Shown: in pieces, positions 9,752 through 20,478 of the stretch
Numbering within the stretch: position 1 is the stretch's first letter
Layout: every line of letters starts with the position of its first letter
Source: Lepidodermella squamata
Taxonomy: Eukaryota > Gastrotricha
DNA: 64,000 bases
Reading direction: 5' to 3'
Assembly (NCBI GenBank): GCA_047495785.1
Contig: JBLDXI010000017.1
Location: forward strand, 62,001-126,000
The notes under the pieces: model-generated
The model's database searches: none
Seen by the model: only the letters and a program-made list of their open reading frames with translations
Told to the model about the DNA's origin: nothing
Position numbers and translations under genes: made by a program

Positions 9752-10892
9752 CTAGCAATCGCAATTCGCAGAAAACTATTCAAGCAACTATTAGGTAGTC
9801 ATGAAATTAATTTCATGATAAATTTTCATTTTTGTTGTTGTGTTACTACGTGATTGTTTTCGGTTAATTTTTTCTGGGAAATAAATCGAACTGTAATTGA
9901 GCTGTTAATTTTAAGAAAAATCCGCAAATACTCAGCGTCTGAGCTCGTCGGAATCAATTTACTCAGCGCTCCACTCGATCTCTTCGTCTCACTCTGATTC
10001 GCAAATCTCGGCCGGCGCAGTTCCGACATTTTGAAACATACGAAAACATCTCTCGGCGAATCGCTGATTTTCTTACCCATTTGATCCTTCAATCCTAAAA
10101 AAGCTCAATTCCGTTTTTGTTCATATCATGTGAAACAGGACGACTATCGCAAGTCATTTGAAACCTTGATTCATTGAAAGAGAACATACAGCAGCTCGCG
10201 ATATTGTCTGCGCGCGTCGTGCGATCGTGCCTTGTTACTACAGCGCGCGTGAGGAAACTTGGGCGGCCCGACAACTGACGGCGAGTGAAATGCTTAGCTC
10301 GACATCCGTCAAAATAAAATGATGGGTGTGCAATGCCTCATTAATGGATGCGCTAAAATTGTACCAATTAAAAGAGAAGACGATTGGTCTTGAAACTGCA
10401 ACTTTAGGGCCCTACTTCAACGTCTGTTGTCTGCTGTTTGTGATTTAGCAAGGTCCTGATGAAAAACCTTGCAAACAAAGGTTTCAAATTTGCAATATAT
10501 AGTACCGAGACAAACTGGATTGCTTACTTGGAGATCAATCGAATCACTAACAGTTTTGTTTAGTAAATTTAGTTATACATCAAACCTACCTTTATTTTTC
10601 CGGCTTAACTTGAAGTTTCCCGATAATTAGAATAACAGCCAGCGTCTGACTTGTTGTAGTATGAGCTAGTGGCTGCGGTTTCCCGAAATATTTTGCTGTA
10701 GAAGGTCACGGTTGGGGAGGTGGTAGGGCTGATTGAGTATCCGAATATGATAATTTGCACATTGGAAACCGGGGTGAATGACTATTGTCAAAGCCCGCCG
10801 ATCACCGGTAAATACGTTATTGAATGTCAACAAAATTCCCCATATATCGCGTATCGCGTCATTTTTGTTTTCTTCCGGCTTTAGCCAGGGAA
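9752..10892. other. Intergenic between receptors 1 and 2
   Basis: About 1.1 kb. The minus-strand open frame at 9826-10092 has no ATG start and no recognisable domain, so I leave it out. No convergent SOCS-box gene is present here, in contrast to receptors 3 and 4. Confidence 0.5.
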
Positions 10893-13800
10893 ATGTTAAT
10901 TCTTTTAACATGCTGCGCAATGCTTGCGTTCGGAAGTGCGAAGCCTCTCAATCTTTCGCTACTTGTAACTGTCACAGAGACTGGAAACGAGCCGATTCAA
11001 GGCATTGGTTGTAAAGCTGGCATTCAGGTTGCCATCGATGAATTCAATAGACGATTAGATGTGCTGCCGATGTACACAATCATTCCCGACTTTCGGGACG
11101 AGTCTGACGGATCGCTTGAAGCCACAACAAGAACCCTAGAATTTCTAAGGGATGCCGAAAAAATCGGGCGGGTGATTTCGCCCATTACCATGGGTTCATG
11201 GTTTTCATCAGGATGCGGGCCGTTAGGAAAGGTGCTCAAGCATATCAATCTCGTTCAAGTAGCGTTCGGCTGTAATTCTGCCAGTTTCGCGTCCAAGAGA
11301 AGCGTCTACCCTAACACCTTCAGATCAGCCTCGACTGCCAACTTGCTCGCCTATCCTTACTTGAAGTTTGTAATTGAAGTCGGAAAATGGAGCCGGCTCG
11401 CTATCATTACTCTGGCAACGAATCCATTCGATCTCTCGATAGCTGTGCGCATCAAAGATGAAGCGGAGGCTAATGGGGTAGAGATTTCGCACTTCGATGT
11501 GACTAAGGACATTGAGGATTTCACGATTCTCAACTTGATTAACAGCGACCCGAGGGTGATTGATTTACAGATCTCCTCTCCTACACTAGTGATCAGATTC
11601 TTATGCCTGACGCATAAGTATGGCTTGACTGGATCGAGGTTCACGTTCCTACTTCTGTTTGAAGCATTTTTTGAACCCATCGAGCTGCCAACTGAAGTAA
11701 TGCCTGGTTGCACACGACGAGCGATTGAAATACAGCTGAGATTTGCGATTTGGTCGGGCTGGACGTCTGAAGACCTAAAATCTCCCGGGATGAAATCATC
11801 TGCCGGTTACAACCTGGCTGAATTCGAAGAACGCTACTTCAAACTCACGAATGGCTTGAAAACCGCAGATTACGGCCACCGATTAATTTGCCACGATGCT
11901 GCTCTCAATACTTTGCTCGCCCTTAATGAGACAGAAACCAGATTGAACGAACAAAATATGACCTTGAGTGATTATCCGTCCTATCCCAATATTGTGATGG
12001 AGATTGCCAATGCTTCTGTTCCAAACGCTCGATTCGATGGGCTGCGCTTGAGGAACTTCAGCTATGATCCTAAAACCCTTGAGATGGATAACGCAGAGGT
12101 TCAAATCATTGCTCGATGGACACCGGATAGTGGTCTTGTCAACCATTATCGGGATGTGGTTCTCCCAGGCGCAAATCCTTACTCATTGAAAGGACATTCT
12201 TTTGAGCTACTGAAACCTCTGAAATGGTTCACGAAAAGTGGTCAGCCGCCCAATGATAGGAGCGTGGTGATAGATGTTAAAGACAAAGTTCCTATCGCCC
12301 TCTTCTACTCTGTTGTGGTCATATCCTCAGCGTTGGATCTAGCTCTGTTCCTTATACCAGTAAAGTATCTTCAACGTACGAATTCGGAATATGCTGTTCA
12401 AAAGTTAGCTGCGGTCATGCTTGCCTCCGGTTTGTTTCTTCTGAATGGCGCAAGCATTGCTTGGATAACGGAAACATCGAAGACAATATGCTACGTAAGA
12501 ATAGTTCTGGTTGTTGCTGGATTCGCATTTCTTCAAAGCTTTGTGTTTGTCAGCATATATCGACTAAAATCAAGTAAGCTTACTTCAACCCGTTCTGGTT
12601 CCAGAGTTCGACAGGAATCTCGGATGACTCGCATTTCGAGCTTCAAGGAGAGTGAAAACGCCGCAAAATCTAGAGCTATAGTTCCTCGGGCAAGAGGTGT
12701 CAAATTCGTTACTGCTCTGAAATTGACATGTTTGCCCTTATTTACATCTGCAATTCTTGTGGTTGTATGGCTGAGCAGCGACTATTTCTTTATTATTAAC
12801 GTAATTAATCCAACTCCACTTGATAAAGATCAAATTCAAGACGTATACAGTGTGTCCGTCAAATAATATGAGCCTAAATATAGCATTTTAATTGCGCCTG
12901 TTCACGAGTCGTGCACGAGGCAAAAAAAACGCAGCACTGAATGATAGTACAGCTATTGTTGTTCATTGCTGGAATAATATCAATTATTGCTCCGCCAAAA
13001 TTTGTATTATTTAATCAAGATAAAGAACATTCTTCGGAACGAAAGCATTAGCTTCGGGATTTTCACCTGCGAGCTTTGTACATTACTAAAGTTTTGGGGA
13101 CAACGAGTTGCCCTGAATATTCATGCAATAAGATCAAACGCGCAACAATGTCAACCTAATATCTGGAAAAAATATAACTATTTAACTGCGATTTAATAGC
13201 AAATTTTCTGATCCAATTCAGTTAAAACTGTTTGTACTAGCTATTGGACGTATTCTTGCGGATATGTGAAATTCACGTATATAACGGTTAGCCGATAGCG
13301 CCCCGGATGCTACACAAATTGGCGAAAGCGACATTACCCCTTTATTTCAAAACGCGGAACTTATTTCAAACAGATTACCAGGTCGTAATGGAAACTGCTT
13401 TAGTTGCTTTCATTGCATTTGTTGCATTTGTTGCATTTTATGCTTCAACGGCAGTTATTAAATTAGACATGCAAGATTACGAAAAAAATTTAGAAAATGT
13501 CCCGCGGCTGTTGAAGACCCAAGTCGATGGGCAAGTCGATGTACGCGAAAAAGGGGAAACCCGATTCCAAAAAAGCGGTTTGTAAAACTGGCCATGGCCG
13601 AATTCAAAATGGCCCTTGCAAAACAAAAAACTGAAACGGCTGAGGGAGAAGATGATGATGACGGAGATGAACCTGATAGTTAAGATAATTTTTTAAAGGC
13701 GCGGCTCGTTAAGAGGAAAATATGAGCATTCATGATGGTCAGAACATCACCTTCTCTATCACCTGAAAGAATTAAGACGAAGAAAGTTTAACCATCAACA

Positions 13801-14295
13801 CTAGCCAATGCATACAAATTTTAACTAGCAGTAGTAAATAAAGCTTTAGATTTCATTGACGTATTATTTTTTGCATCTCATGAAAAAAATGAGACGCCAG
13901 ATCTGGCACGCGCCACGCTTGCTGTTGCTTTTGGACTATAAATAGCCTCATATTATTTGACGGACACACTGTATATTCGTTCTGTTTCTTTGGTCTGCGA
14001 GTCCACTGGTGGTAATGTCTGGGCTATGGCTTTTACTTTTTCTCATTTAACATTGTTTCTCGTCGAGTCTGTCTTGCTGTTCATGCTGAGCCATATTGCC
14101 CATTTAAAACGTGATATTAATATCAAGTTTTTAAAAATTTTGACATTGAATTGCATTATTGCGATATCAGTCACGCTCCTACTTTCTGCCGTATTTGTGA
14201 AGGTTATTGACAAAATGATAACTGTCTCCTTGATAACACTTGTTTTGACCATTAGTACCATAGCAATTCAATTGGCATGCTTTTGGCGTGATTGA
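10893..14295 (+). pseudogene. Class C GPCR, array member 2, interrupted by a DNA transposon
   Basis: The coding part before the break (10893-12847) encodes signal peptide, ligand-binding domain and TM1-TM4; I use the ATG at 10893, which opens into the signal peptide, although an in-frame ATG exists at 10824. In the second extracellular loop the frame enters a 1124-bp TA-flanked element and stops at 12864-12866. The missing TM5-TM7 part lies beyond the element at about 13974-14295, in good condition. Counting one TA target copy only, the two halves match the paralogues codon for codon ('DVY' then 'RSVS'), so the gene was intact before insertion and shows no other damage. As it stands it could only make a truncated receptor with four membrane segments, unless the element is removed by excision or splicing, for which I see no signal. 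The ectodomain is nearly identical to that of member 3. Confidence 0.85.
12848..13971. mobile_element. TA-target DNA transposon (Tc1/mariner superfamily type), non-autonomous
   Basis: The ends are inverted repeats: the first 25 bp, starting CAGTGTGTCCG, match the complement of the last 25 bp exactly, and similarity continues to about 36 bp (33/36). TA dinucleotides at 12846-12847 and 13972-13973 flank it as a target duplication. Length is 1124 bp. CAGT-type ends and a TA target fit the Tc1/mariner/pogo group. The interior has no full transposase. A short open frame (about 13388-13585, with repeats of GTTGCATTT) and an acidic Asp/Glu-rich stretch near 13650-13680 may be transposase relics. Perfect end repeats suggest a recent insertion. 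Confidence 0.85.
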
Positions 14296-14500
14296 GGGCC
14301 ATATTATTTTTTAAATCGATGTAACCCACTCGAATACCACGTCAAAAACGATCAATAAACACTTCGCATTCTTACTTCCTACTTCTTACTGTACAATTAG
14401 ATGCAGGGTAAACTTGGAGGTGTAATTTTGGGCACTTCGGCTCTGCAGGTGAATGGCTTTGTAACTCCGTGCGATAAAGCTCCACAGACATTTGAGTCCT
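14296..14500. other. Downstream flank of receptor 2
   Basis: Short AT-rich stretch between the end of the receptor 2 remnant and the foldback at 14501. An 'AATAAACACT' polyadenylation-like signal lies near 14353. Nothing else seen. Confidence 0.4.
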
Positions 14501-14887
14501 TGACAACTCAGCCACGACAACTCAGCCATGACTTTTCAGCGTGCGACAACTCAGCCTTTTAAACATTTATTTTAATTTACGACATCTCAGGCTGCGTCAA
14601 CTCAGCCTTTTCCTAATTCTAATAATATCGCGACAACTCAGCCTTTAAACTACTTAGTCCGGCTCACATGCTCGATCCGCTCGCATGGTAATATGGCTAG
14701 GTATTTTCACAATTGAATAAAGGCTAAGTTGTCGTGGGCTGAGTTGTCGCGATATTATCAGAATTAGGAAAAGGCTGAGTTGTCGCAGCCTGAGATGTCG
14801 TAAATTAAAATAAATATTTAAAAGGTTAAAGGAGTTATCGCAGGCTGAAATGTCATGGCTGAGTTGTCGTTTCCTGAATTGTCGAGA
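14501..14887. repeat. Foldback repeat built from GTTGTCG / CGACAAC units
   Basis: The left arm (about 14501-14650) contains repeated CGACAACTCAGCC units; the right arm (about 14719-14887) contains the complementary GGCTGAGTTGTCG units in reverse order, so the stretch can fold into a hairpin of roughly 150 bp with a ~67-nt loop. The arms are imperfect. The same unit recurs in repeats at about 51.1-51.4 kb and 62.1-62.35 kb, so this is a family. Most likely a MITE or foldback element. Confidence 0.75.
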
Positions 14888-16427
14888 CTCAGTTGACGGA
14901 ATACGGCGATAAAACCACAGATTTTGTTGCATAAATTCCCCGTCCCTTACGAATGGCGCAAGTGCCAAGGTGATTAGGGCAATATTTGATTTTTAAGAAA
15001 TGTTATAAGCAAGGCGACTTAAACGTCGATTTGAGACCCCATCTTATCTCCCAAATAAATAATCATTTCGGGACGAAAATTGGCAGGGATATCCTAAGAG
15101 CTCTACTATCTCGGATACCGAAAGAAAAAAGGAAGATCCAACGATTGGAGGGCATTCACATGAAGTTCAGGCGAATAGCGGGTAATTTCTGACAATATAA
15201 AGATGCGGTTGAGCGAACAATAACTATCTCCCATCGCCAAAATTCAGGTGAAATTCGTAAAATCACCCAATTCTTCTACCGATAAATCGGGGCTCATCTT
15301 ACAAACCTTCGTACTAAAAATCATCGAGTTTTGAATTATGTCTGATTTTCAATCCTTGAAAAACATCGTCTTGCCCACAATTACCCGCCTTGCGGTACGA
15401 AAACGAAACGACAAACTTTTTTATTTTGTCCTTCTCTTCATCAGAGCTGACAGCAATTAAATAGAAAAAAATACATATAAAAAAGGCCGTCGAAAGATAG
15501 GCTCCAGCAGTATGGCGTATCGCCCTTGTCCGGGACAGTGCGCCTGTAACGATAGAGAACGAGCACATAAAGTATATCTAACAAAGACATCTTGAATGTT
15601 TTCGGTTCAGTTATTTAATAAAGTTGAGTAAATTTATGCGAATAAATGTTGCCAATAAGACCAAGCTTATGGCGGGCCTACAACTTAGCCGAAAATGACA
15701 TACGTTGCTCAACATCCGTAAACATAGACTGTTGGTTTACAATTTCACAAGTTGCATGCCTGGTTGCATATAATTTGTCTTGTCTCCGTATTCAACGTTT
15801 CATGGAATATGCTATTTGCCCTGACGCTATAATTATTATAGCCGTTAGTACCGTACATAAGTTCGTACGATTCTGATAAAGATGCTCTGGCAAACAAAAG
15901 TTTCGTATTTGCAATTTATAGCAATGAGATTTGCAGAATCGCCCAGGTGAAAATGATTGCTATCTGAATTTCACACATAATTTCGCCATCAAATACTGCG
16001 AGACTTTTATTGAAACCAAGGTCCCTGTCACCTTTAGTCCAAATCGTTTTCCATTTTCCAAAATTTGCCAAATTATCTTTATCCCACTTTGAAAAATATA
16101 AACCCTTCCTTTTTGAGCTCGCAATATTAATTCTCAGTAAAATGTTCATAAAAAGCGTCCATCAAAAGAGGGCTTTCCGACCCATATCAAAAAACCTTTC
16201 TGGACAATTAGAATAGCCAGGGTATACATGCCTTTGCCAAATGTCTGAGAGTGAATGTAATTGGGGCACGTGACTTGCAGCAGCGTGGAATATTAGCCAT
16301 AAATTCAACCAGAGAGTCACGATGAGTGAGGGTGAGGACGGGGACTAAAGACATTATAATGACGCTAAGACTTAATTATCCAATCATCATTAACGGTTGA
16401 TACACCAAACAATGCAAATAAGCGAAT
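14888..16427. other. Intergenic before receptor 3, no gene seen
   Basis: About 1.5 kb with only short ORFs that lack recognisable domains. No SOCS-box gene partner for receptor 2 is visible here. Confidence 0.5.
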
Positions 16428-16436
16428 TTTATATAG
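16428..16436 (+). promoter_or_regulatory. TATA box of receptor 3
   Basis: TTTATATAG sits about 70-78 nt upstream of the ATG at 16506, matching the TATA-to-ATG distance seen for the ankyrin gene. Confidence 0.4.
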
Positions 16437-16505
16437 TGATCAACTGCTTATATTCCAAGAAAAATTGCTTCTCTTTTCATTTTGGATATATTTCATGCTA
16501 TAGCC

Positions 16506-18785
16506 ATGGAAATCACAGCTGCTCTCATATTTTGCGCATTACTTGAGTTCGGAAACTCAAAGCCATTCAACTTGTCGCTACTTGTAACTGTCACAGAGAC
16601 TGGAAACGAGCCGATTCAAGGCGTTGGATGTAAGGCCGGAATTCAGGTTGCCATCGACGAGTTCAATAGACGATTGGATGTGCTGCCGATGTACAATATC
16701 ATTCCCGACTTTCGGGACGAGTCTGACGGATCGCTTGAAGCCACAACAAGAACCCTAGAATACCTAAGGGATGCCGAACAATTTAGTACGATAATTTCGC
16801 CCATTACCATGGGTTCATGGTTTTCATCAGGATGCGGGCCGCTGGGAAAGGTGCTCAAGCATATCAATCTCGTTCAAGTAGCGTTCGGCTGTAATTCTGC
16901 AAGTTTCTCGACCAAGAGAAGCGTTTATCCTAACACTTACAGATCAGCATCGACTGCCAACTTGCTCGCCTATCCTTACTTGAAGTTCGTGATTGAAGTC
17001 GGGAAATGGAGCCGGCTCGCTATCATTACTCTAGCAACGAATCCATTTGATCTCTCGATAGCTATGCGCATCAAAGATGAAGCGGAGGCTAATGGAGTAG
17101 AGATTTCGCACTTTGATGTTACTAAGGACATTGAGGATTTCACGATTCTCAACTTGATTAACAGCGACCCGAGGGTGATTGATTTACAGATCTCCTCTCC
17201 TGCACTAGTCATCAAATTCTTATGCCTGACGCATAAGTATGGCTTGACTGGATCGAGATTCACGTTCCTACTTCTGTTTGAAGCATTTTTTGAGCCCATC
17301 GAGCTGCCAACTGAAGTAATGCCTGGTTGCACACGACGAGCGATTGAAATACAGCTGAGATTTGCGATTTGGTCGGGCTGGACGTCTGAAGACCTAAAAT
17401 CTCCCGGGATGAAATCTTCAGCCGGTTACAACCTGGCTGAATTTGAAGAGCGCTTCTTCAAACTCACGAATGGCGCAAAAACTGCTGACTACGGCCACCG
17501 GTTGATTTGCCACGATGCTGCACTGATTACGTTGTTCTCCCTCAATGAAACCGAAGCAAGACTCAACAAGCAAAATTTGACCTTGGGTAACTATTGGTCC
17601 CATCCCAAGAAAGTGATGGAGATTGCCAATGCGTCTGTATCTAAGGCTCGATTCGATGGGCTGCGCTTGAGGAACTTCAGCTATGATCCTAAAACCCTTG
17701 AGATGGATAACGCCGAGGTTCAAATCATTGCTCGATGGACTCCGGAGGCTGGTCTTGTCTACCACTATCGGGATGTGGTTCTACCAGGAGCGCGCCCCTA
17801 TTCATTGAAAGGGCATTCTTTTGAGCTACTGAAACCTCTGAAATGGTTCACAAAAAGTGGTCAGCAGCCCAATGATAGGAGCGTGGTGATAGATGCCGTT
17901 GAGAAAGTTCCTGTGGCCCTCTTCTACTCCGTAGTAGCCGTCACGGCTATACTCGATCTCGTTCTGCTCCGTGTATCAGTAAAGCTTTTTCGGCGTAGAA
18001 ATTTACTGCCTACATTTCAAAAACTAGATTCAGTCATGCTGGTTATCGGTTTGGTTATTCTGAATGGAGCGAGTGTGGCTTGGCTTGTAGAAACGTCTAA
18101 GGCACTGTGCTACCTGAGGATTATTCTACTTATTGTAGGGTTCGCGTTTCTCCAGAGCTTTATTCTAGCTAGCATATATCGACTAAAATTTCGAAACCAT
18201 CCCTCAAGCCCTATTGCTGGTGCTCGATGGGAAGCTCAGGTTACTCGCGTTTGGAGTATCCAGATAGATAAATACTCCGTAAAATCTGCGGATTCAGCTC
18301 CTGAGGCTCGATCTTCAAAATTCATAACTGCTCTGAAGTTGAAATCCTTACCTTTAATTGGTGCTGCATTTCTACTTATTGTTTGGTTAAGCATCGATGA
18401 TGTCTCTGCTAATATTGTCATTAATCAAACTCCACTTAGCTACGACCAATTTCACGACGTGTACATGCGATCTGTTTCTATGGTCTGTCAGTCCGCAGAT
18501 GGTTACGCCTGGGCTATGGCATTTACCTGTTTAAATTTAACACTGTGTCTCGTTGAGGCTGTCCTACTTTTCAAGTTGAGCCATATCGCCCCTTTGAAAG
18601 GCGATGCTAACTTGATATTTTCCAGAATTTTGACATTGAATTGCATCATGATGATATCAGCAGCACTCTTACTCTCTACTGTATTCCAAGCGATTATTGA
18701 AAAAATGATAGTCATCTCCCTGACGACACTCATGTTAACAATTAGTAACGTAGCAATTCATCTTGCATTATTCTGGCATTATTAA
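16506..18785 (+). CDS. Class C GPCR, GABA-B-receptor-like, array member 3
   Basis: A 759-residue intronless receptor. The initiator is the ATG at 16506; the open frame begins at a TTG at 16482. Signal peptide, ANF-type ligand-binding domain to about residue 460, no cysteine-rich linker, then seven membrane segments, ending within a few residues of TM7 ('ALFWHY'). TM3 starts with the conserved Cys and an Arg ('ALCYLRI'). The ectodomain matches member 2 almost base for base up to about residue 462; from TM1 onwards similarity falls sharply. The stop codon lies only 25 nt from the stop of a convergent SOCS-box gene, so the 3' UTRs almost certainly overlap. No cytoplasmic tail. Ligand and coupling are unknown; an obligate heterodimer as in GABA-B receptors is conceivable. 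Confidence 0.88.
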   Translation: MEITAALIFCALLEFGNSKPFNLSLLVTVTETGNEPIQGVGCKAGIQVAIDEFNRRLDVLPMYNIIPDFRDESDGSLEATTRTLEYLRDAEQFSTIISPITMGSWFSSGCGPLGKVLKHINLVQVAFGCNSASFSTKRSVYPNTYRSASTANLLAYPYLKFVIEVGKWSRLAIITLATNPFDLSIAMRIKDEAEANGVEISHFDVTKDIEDFTILNLINSDPRVIDLQISSPALVIKFLCLTHKYGLTGSRFTFLLLFEAFFEPIELPTEVMPGCTRRAIEIQLRFAIWSGWTSEDLKSPGMKSSAGYNLAEFEERFFKLTNGAKTADYGHRLICHDAALITLFSLNETEARLNKQNLTLGNYWSHPKKVMEIANASVSKARFDGLRLRNFSYDPKTLEMDNAEVQIIARWTPEAGLVYHYRDVVLPGARPYSLKGHSFELLKPLKWFTKSGQQPNDRSVVIDAVEKVPVALFYSVVAVTAILDLVLLRVSVKLFRRRNLLPTFQKLDSVMLVIGLVILNGASVAWLVETSKALCYLRIILLIVGFAFLQSFILASIYRLKFRNHPSSPIAGARWEAQVTRVWSIQIDKYSVKSADSAPEARSSKFITALKLKSLPLIGAAFLLIVWLSIDDVSANIVINQTPLSYDQFHDVYMRSVSMVCQSADGYAWAMAFTCLNLTLCLVEAVLLFKLSHIAPLKGDANLIFSRILTLNCIMMISAALLLSTVFQAIIEKMIVISLTTLMLTISNVAIHLALFWHY

Positions 18786-18810
18786 GTGGCATATTTCAAT
18801 ATTCCATCGT

Positions 18811-19689
18811 TTACAATCCCGTCACAAGGCAGTCAATAAAAATTTCGCATTCGTTGAATTTCAAAAAGTTTTTCAGAGATTTCGGCAGAGTAAGAGCCTG
18901 AATTGCATTGCTTCTTTGCAGCAGACCAACAGGAAAGGTAGCCAAAATAGCCCGACGCGCGTTTAATTGCAAATTCGTAATCTGAAACCGTTCAACGCAG
19001 CTTCTCGCCTCGGCTGAAATCGATTCCATTAAAGCAGGGTTCACAACGCCGTGTTTGAAGCTGTTGAGTAACAGTGGAAAGAGAACGCGTTGGCAATTTG
19101 CGAAAATGATTGTTTCCGCAATCATGTCGAAGTCGTCAGCATCTACATCTTCCAGACGAGCTCCAGCTCTGATTAGGGGCAAAATAACGGCTTTGATTAA
19201 ATTGAGAGTGGATTTGATCGGCCGATTTTGAATGAGACGATTTGAGCATTTCAACCATGCAACTAGAAGTGGGCTCCCAGGTCCATGTGAAAAATAGTCA
19301 GCGTAAGGCCCTGCAGACTCAATAATAAATCGAACAGGTTGAGGGCCCAATTCTTCAGCGAGTTCCGTCAAATTATCTACAATCCAGTATTGGTAAGAAA
19401 TGTGACCATACTTATCCACAGGAGGGGCGTATAAATGTGTAATCGGTTCGAAACCATACATTCCACCCAAGAGACGAGACAAGCTTTTCAAGAAAGAGAA
19501 TGTCTCTTTCAGTAGGTCTAGTCTGTTGTCCTCATTAGCATGCCTCAGCTGCCAGGTCAACGTGAAAATTGCGAGAGAAATAGGATGACGACGGCTGCGT
19601 AAGTCGAAGTCGTAGCTTTCTGTTGGCAGATCATATTCGCGGGTTTTTGAACGCAGGCACCAGCATTTGAAGCTCTCAATAGCGGCCAT
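18811..19689 (-). CDS. SOCS-box protein 1 (ASB-like), convergent with receptor 3
   Basis: A 292-residue soluble protein; I start at the ATG at 19689, since the open frame further upstream begins with GTG. The C-terminal ~45 residues look like a SOCS box: an 'LQLNARRAI' helix (Elongin BC-box type) followed by 'LTLPKSLKNFLKF', the L-P-x-x-L pattern of the Cul5 box. Before it, 'LIRAGARLEDVD' resembles an ankyrin-repeat turn, so the middle is probably made of degenerate ankyrin repeats, as in ASB proteins. The family acts as substrate receptor of Elongin BC-Cullin 5 ubiquitin ligases. The gene is single-exon and tail-to-tail with receptor 3. The paralogue at 23009-24229 has the same position behind receptor 4. 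Confidence 0.7.
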   Translation of the reverse strand: MAAIESFKCWCLRSKTREYDLPTESYDFDLRSRRHPISLAIFTLTWQLRHANEDNRLDLLKETFSFLKSLSRLLGGMYGFEPITHLYAPPVDKYGHISYQYWIVDNLTELAEELGPQPVRFIIESAGPYADYFSHGPGSPLLVAWLKCSNRLIQNRPIKSTLNLIKAVILPLIRAGARLEDVDADDFDMIAETIIFANCQRVLFPLLLNSFKHGVVNPALMESISAEARSCVERFQITNLQLNARRAILATFPVGLLQRSNAIQALTLPKSLKNFLKFNECEIFIDCLVTGL

Positions 19690-20478
19690 AATTTTTATGG
19701 ACGAAGTAAGAAATAGGTTACATTTTTTGTCAACTTTCACGCTCTCGCTATATCAACACGAGAATAGTTGCTGCTTACGTCAATGATTCTATTAAACATG
19801 CTTATATAAACTAAGAGGTGTGCTGCACACGCAAAATGAAAAAAGAAAAATTCACGAAAGGGTAGTGAACTTACAAAGCTATTAAAAATGAATAAAATAT
19901 TGCGCAATGGCGGCGTGGCATATAATTACGATCTTCGTGGATGATTTCAGTTTTATTTGTCCTTTTATTTGTCCTTTTTTTAGCACGCAGCTATCTAATC
20001 CTATCTAATCCCAAAGGAGAAGCTTCTTTTGGCTTCAAATCATGCGTATTGCTTTATCGTGGGATAATGCTGGAGTCACGACTTCCTTTACTTAATGACG
20101 TTAGCTTCCGGTGATATGCAGTTTTCGTGTTTCCGATGGCTGCGACTAAATGTCTTTGAGGTAAGAAGTGTTGCGTGTTCGCGCCTTCCGCATTAAATTT
20201 GTCGTGCTCGTCTGCAAACAGATTATGAATGTAAACACGCCCTTGAAGCCTGTATGTGGGATAGCTTGATTCAAGGTTGTCGCAGTCTGATATATACTAA
20301 GGTCGAAGAAACGCCACGAGAACATATTATAAGCCTGCAAAAATTTATAGAAACTCACGTTTAAGATACCCGATACATATAATTAGCCCCATCGATAACG
20401 GTACAGGTTGCGTACTTTTCACAACATCGTGCACCCCAAGTTCACGGATCCGTACATTTTAGAACATTATTTTTTCTG
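19690..20478. other. Intergenic between SOCS gene 1 and receptor 4
   Basis: 789 nt shared upstream region of a divergent gene pair. No repeats apart from a short run of CTATCTAATC units near 19990. No ORF worth calling. Confidence 0.5.

Noticed and set aside
13307-13585. A gene inside the TA-flanked transposon
   Set aside because: The frame is short, dominated by a GTTGCATTT repeat and lacks any transposase motif; kept only as a possible relic.
16643-17765. Minus-strand open frames of 74-118 codons opposite the receptor genes, repeated at the same offset in receptors 2 and 3
   Set aside because: They mirror the conserved receptor coding sequence and have no domain; conservation is explained by the sense strand.
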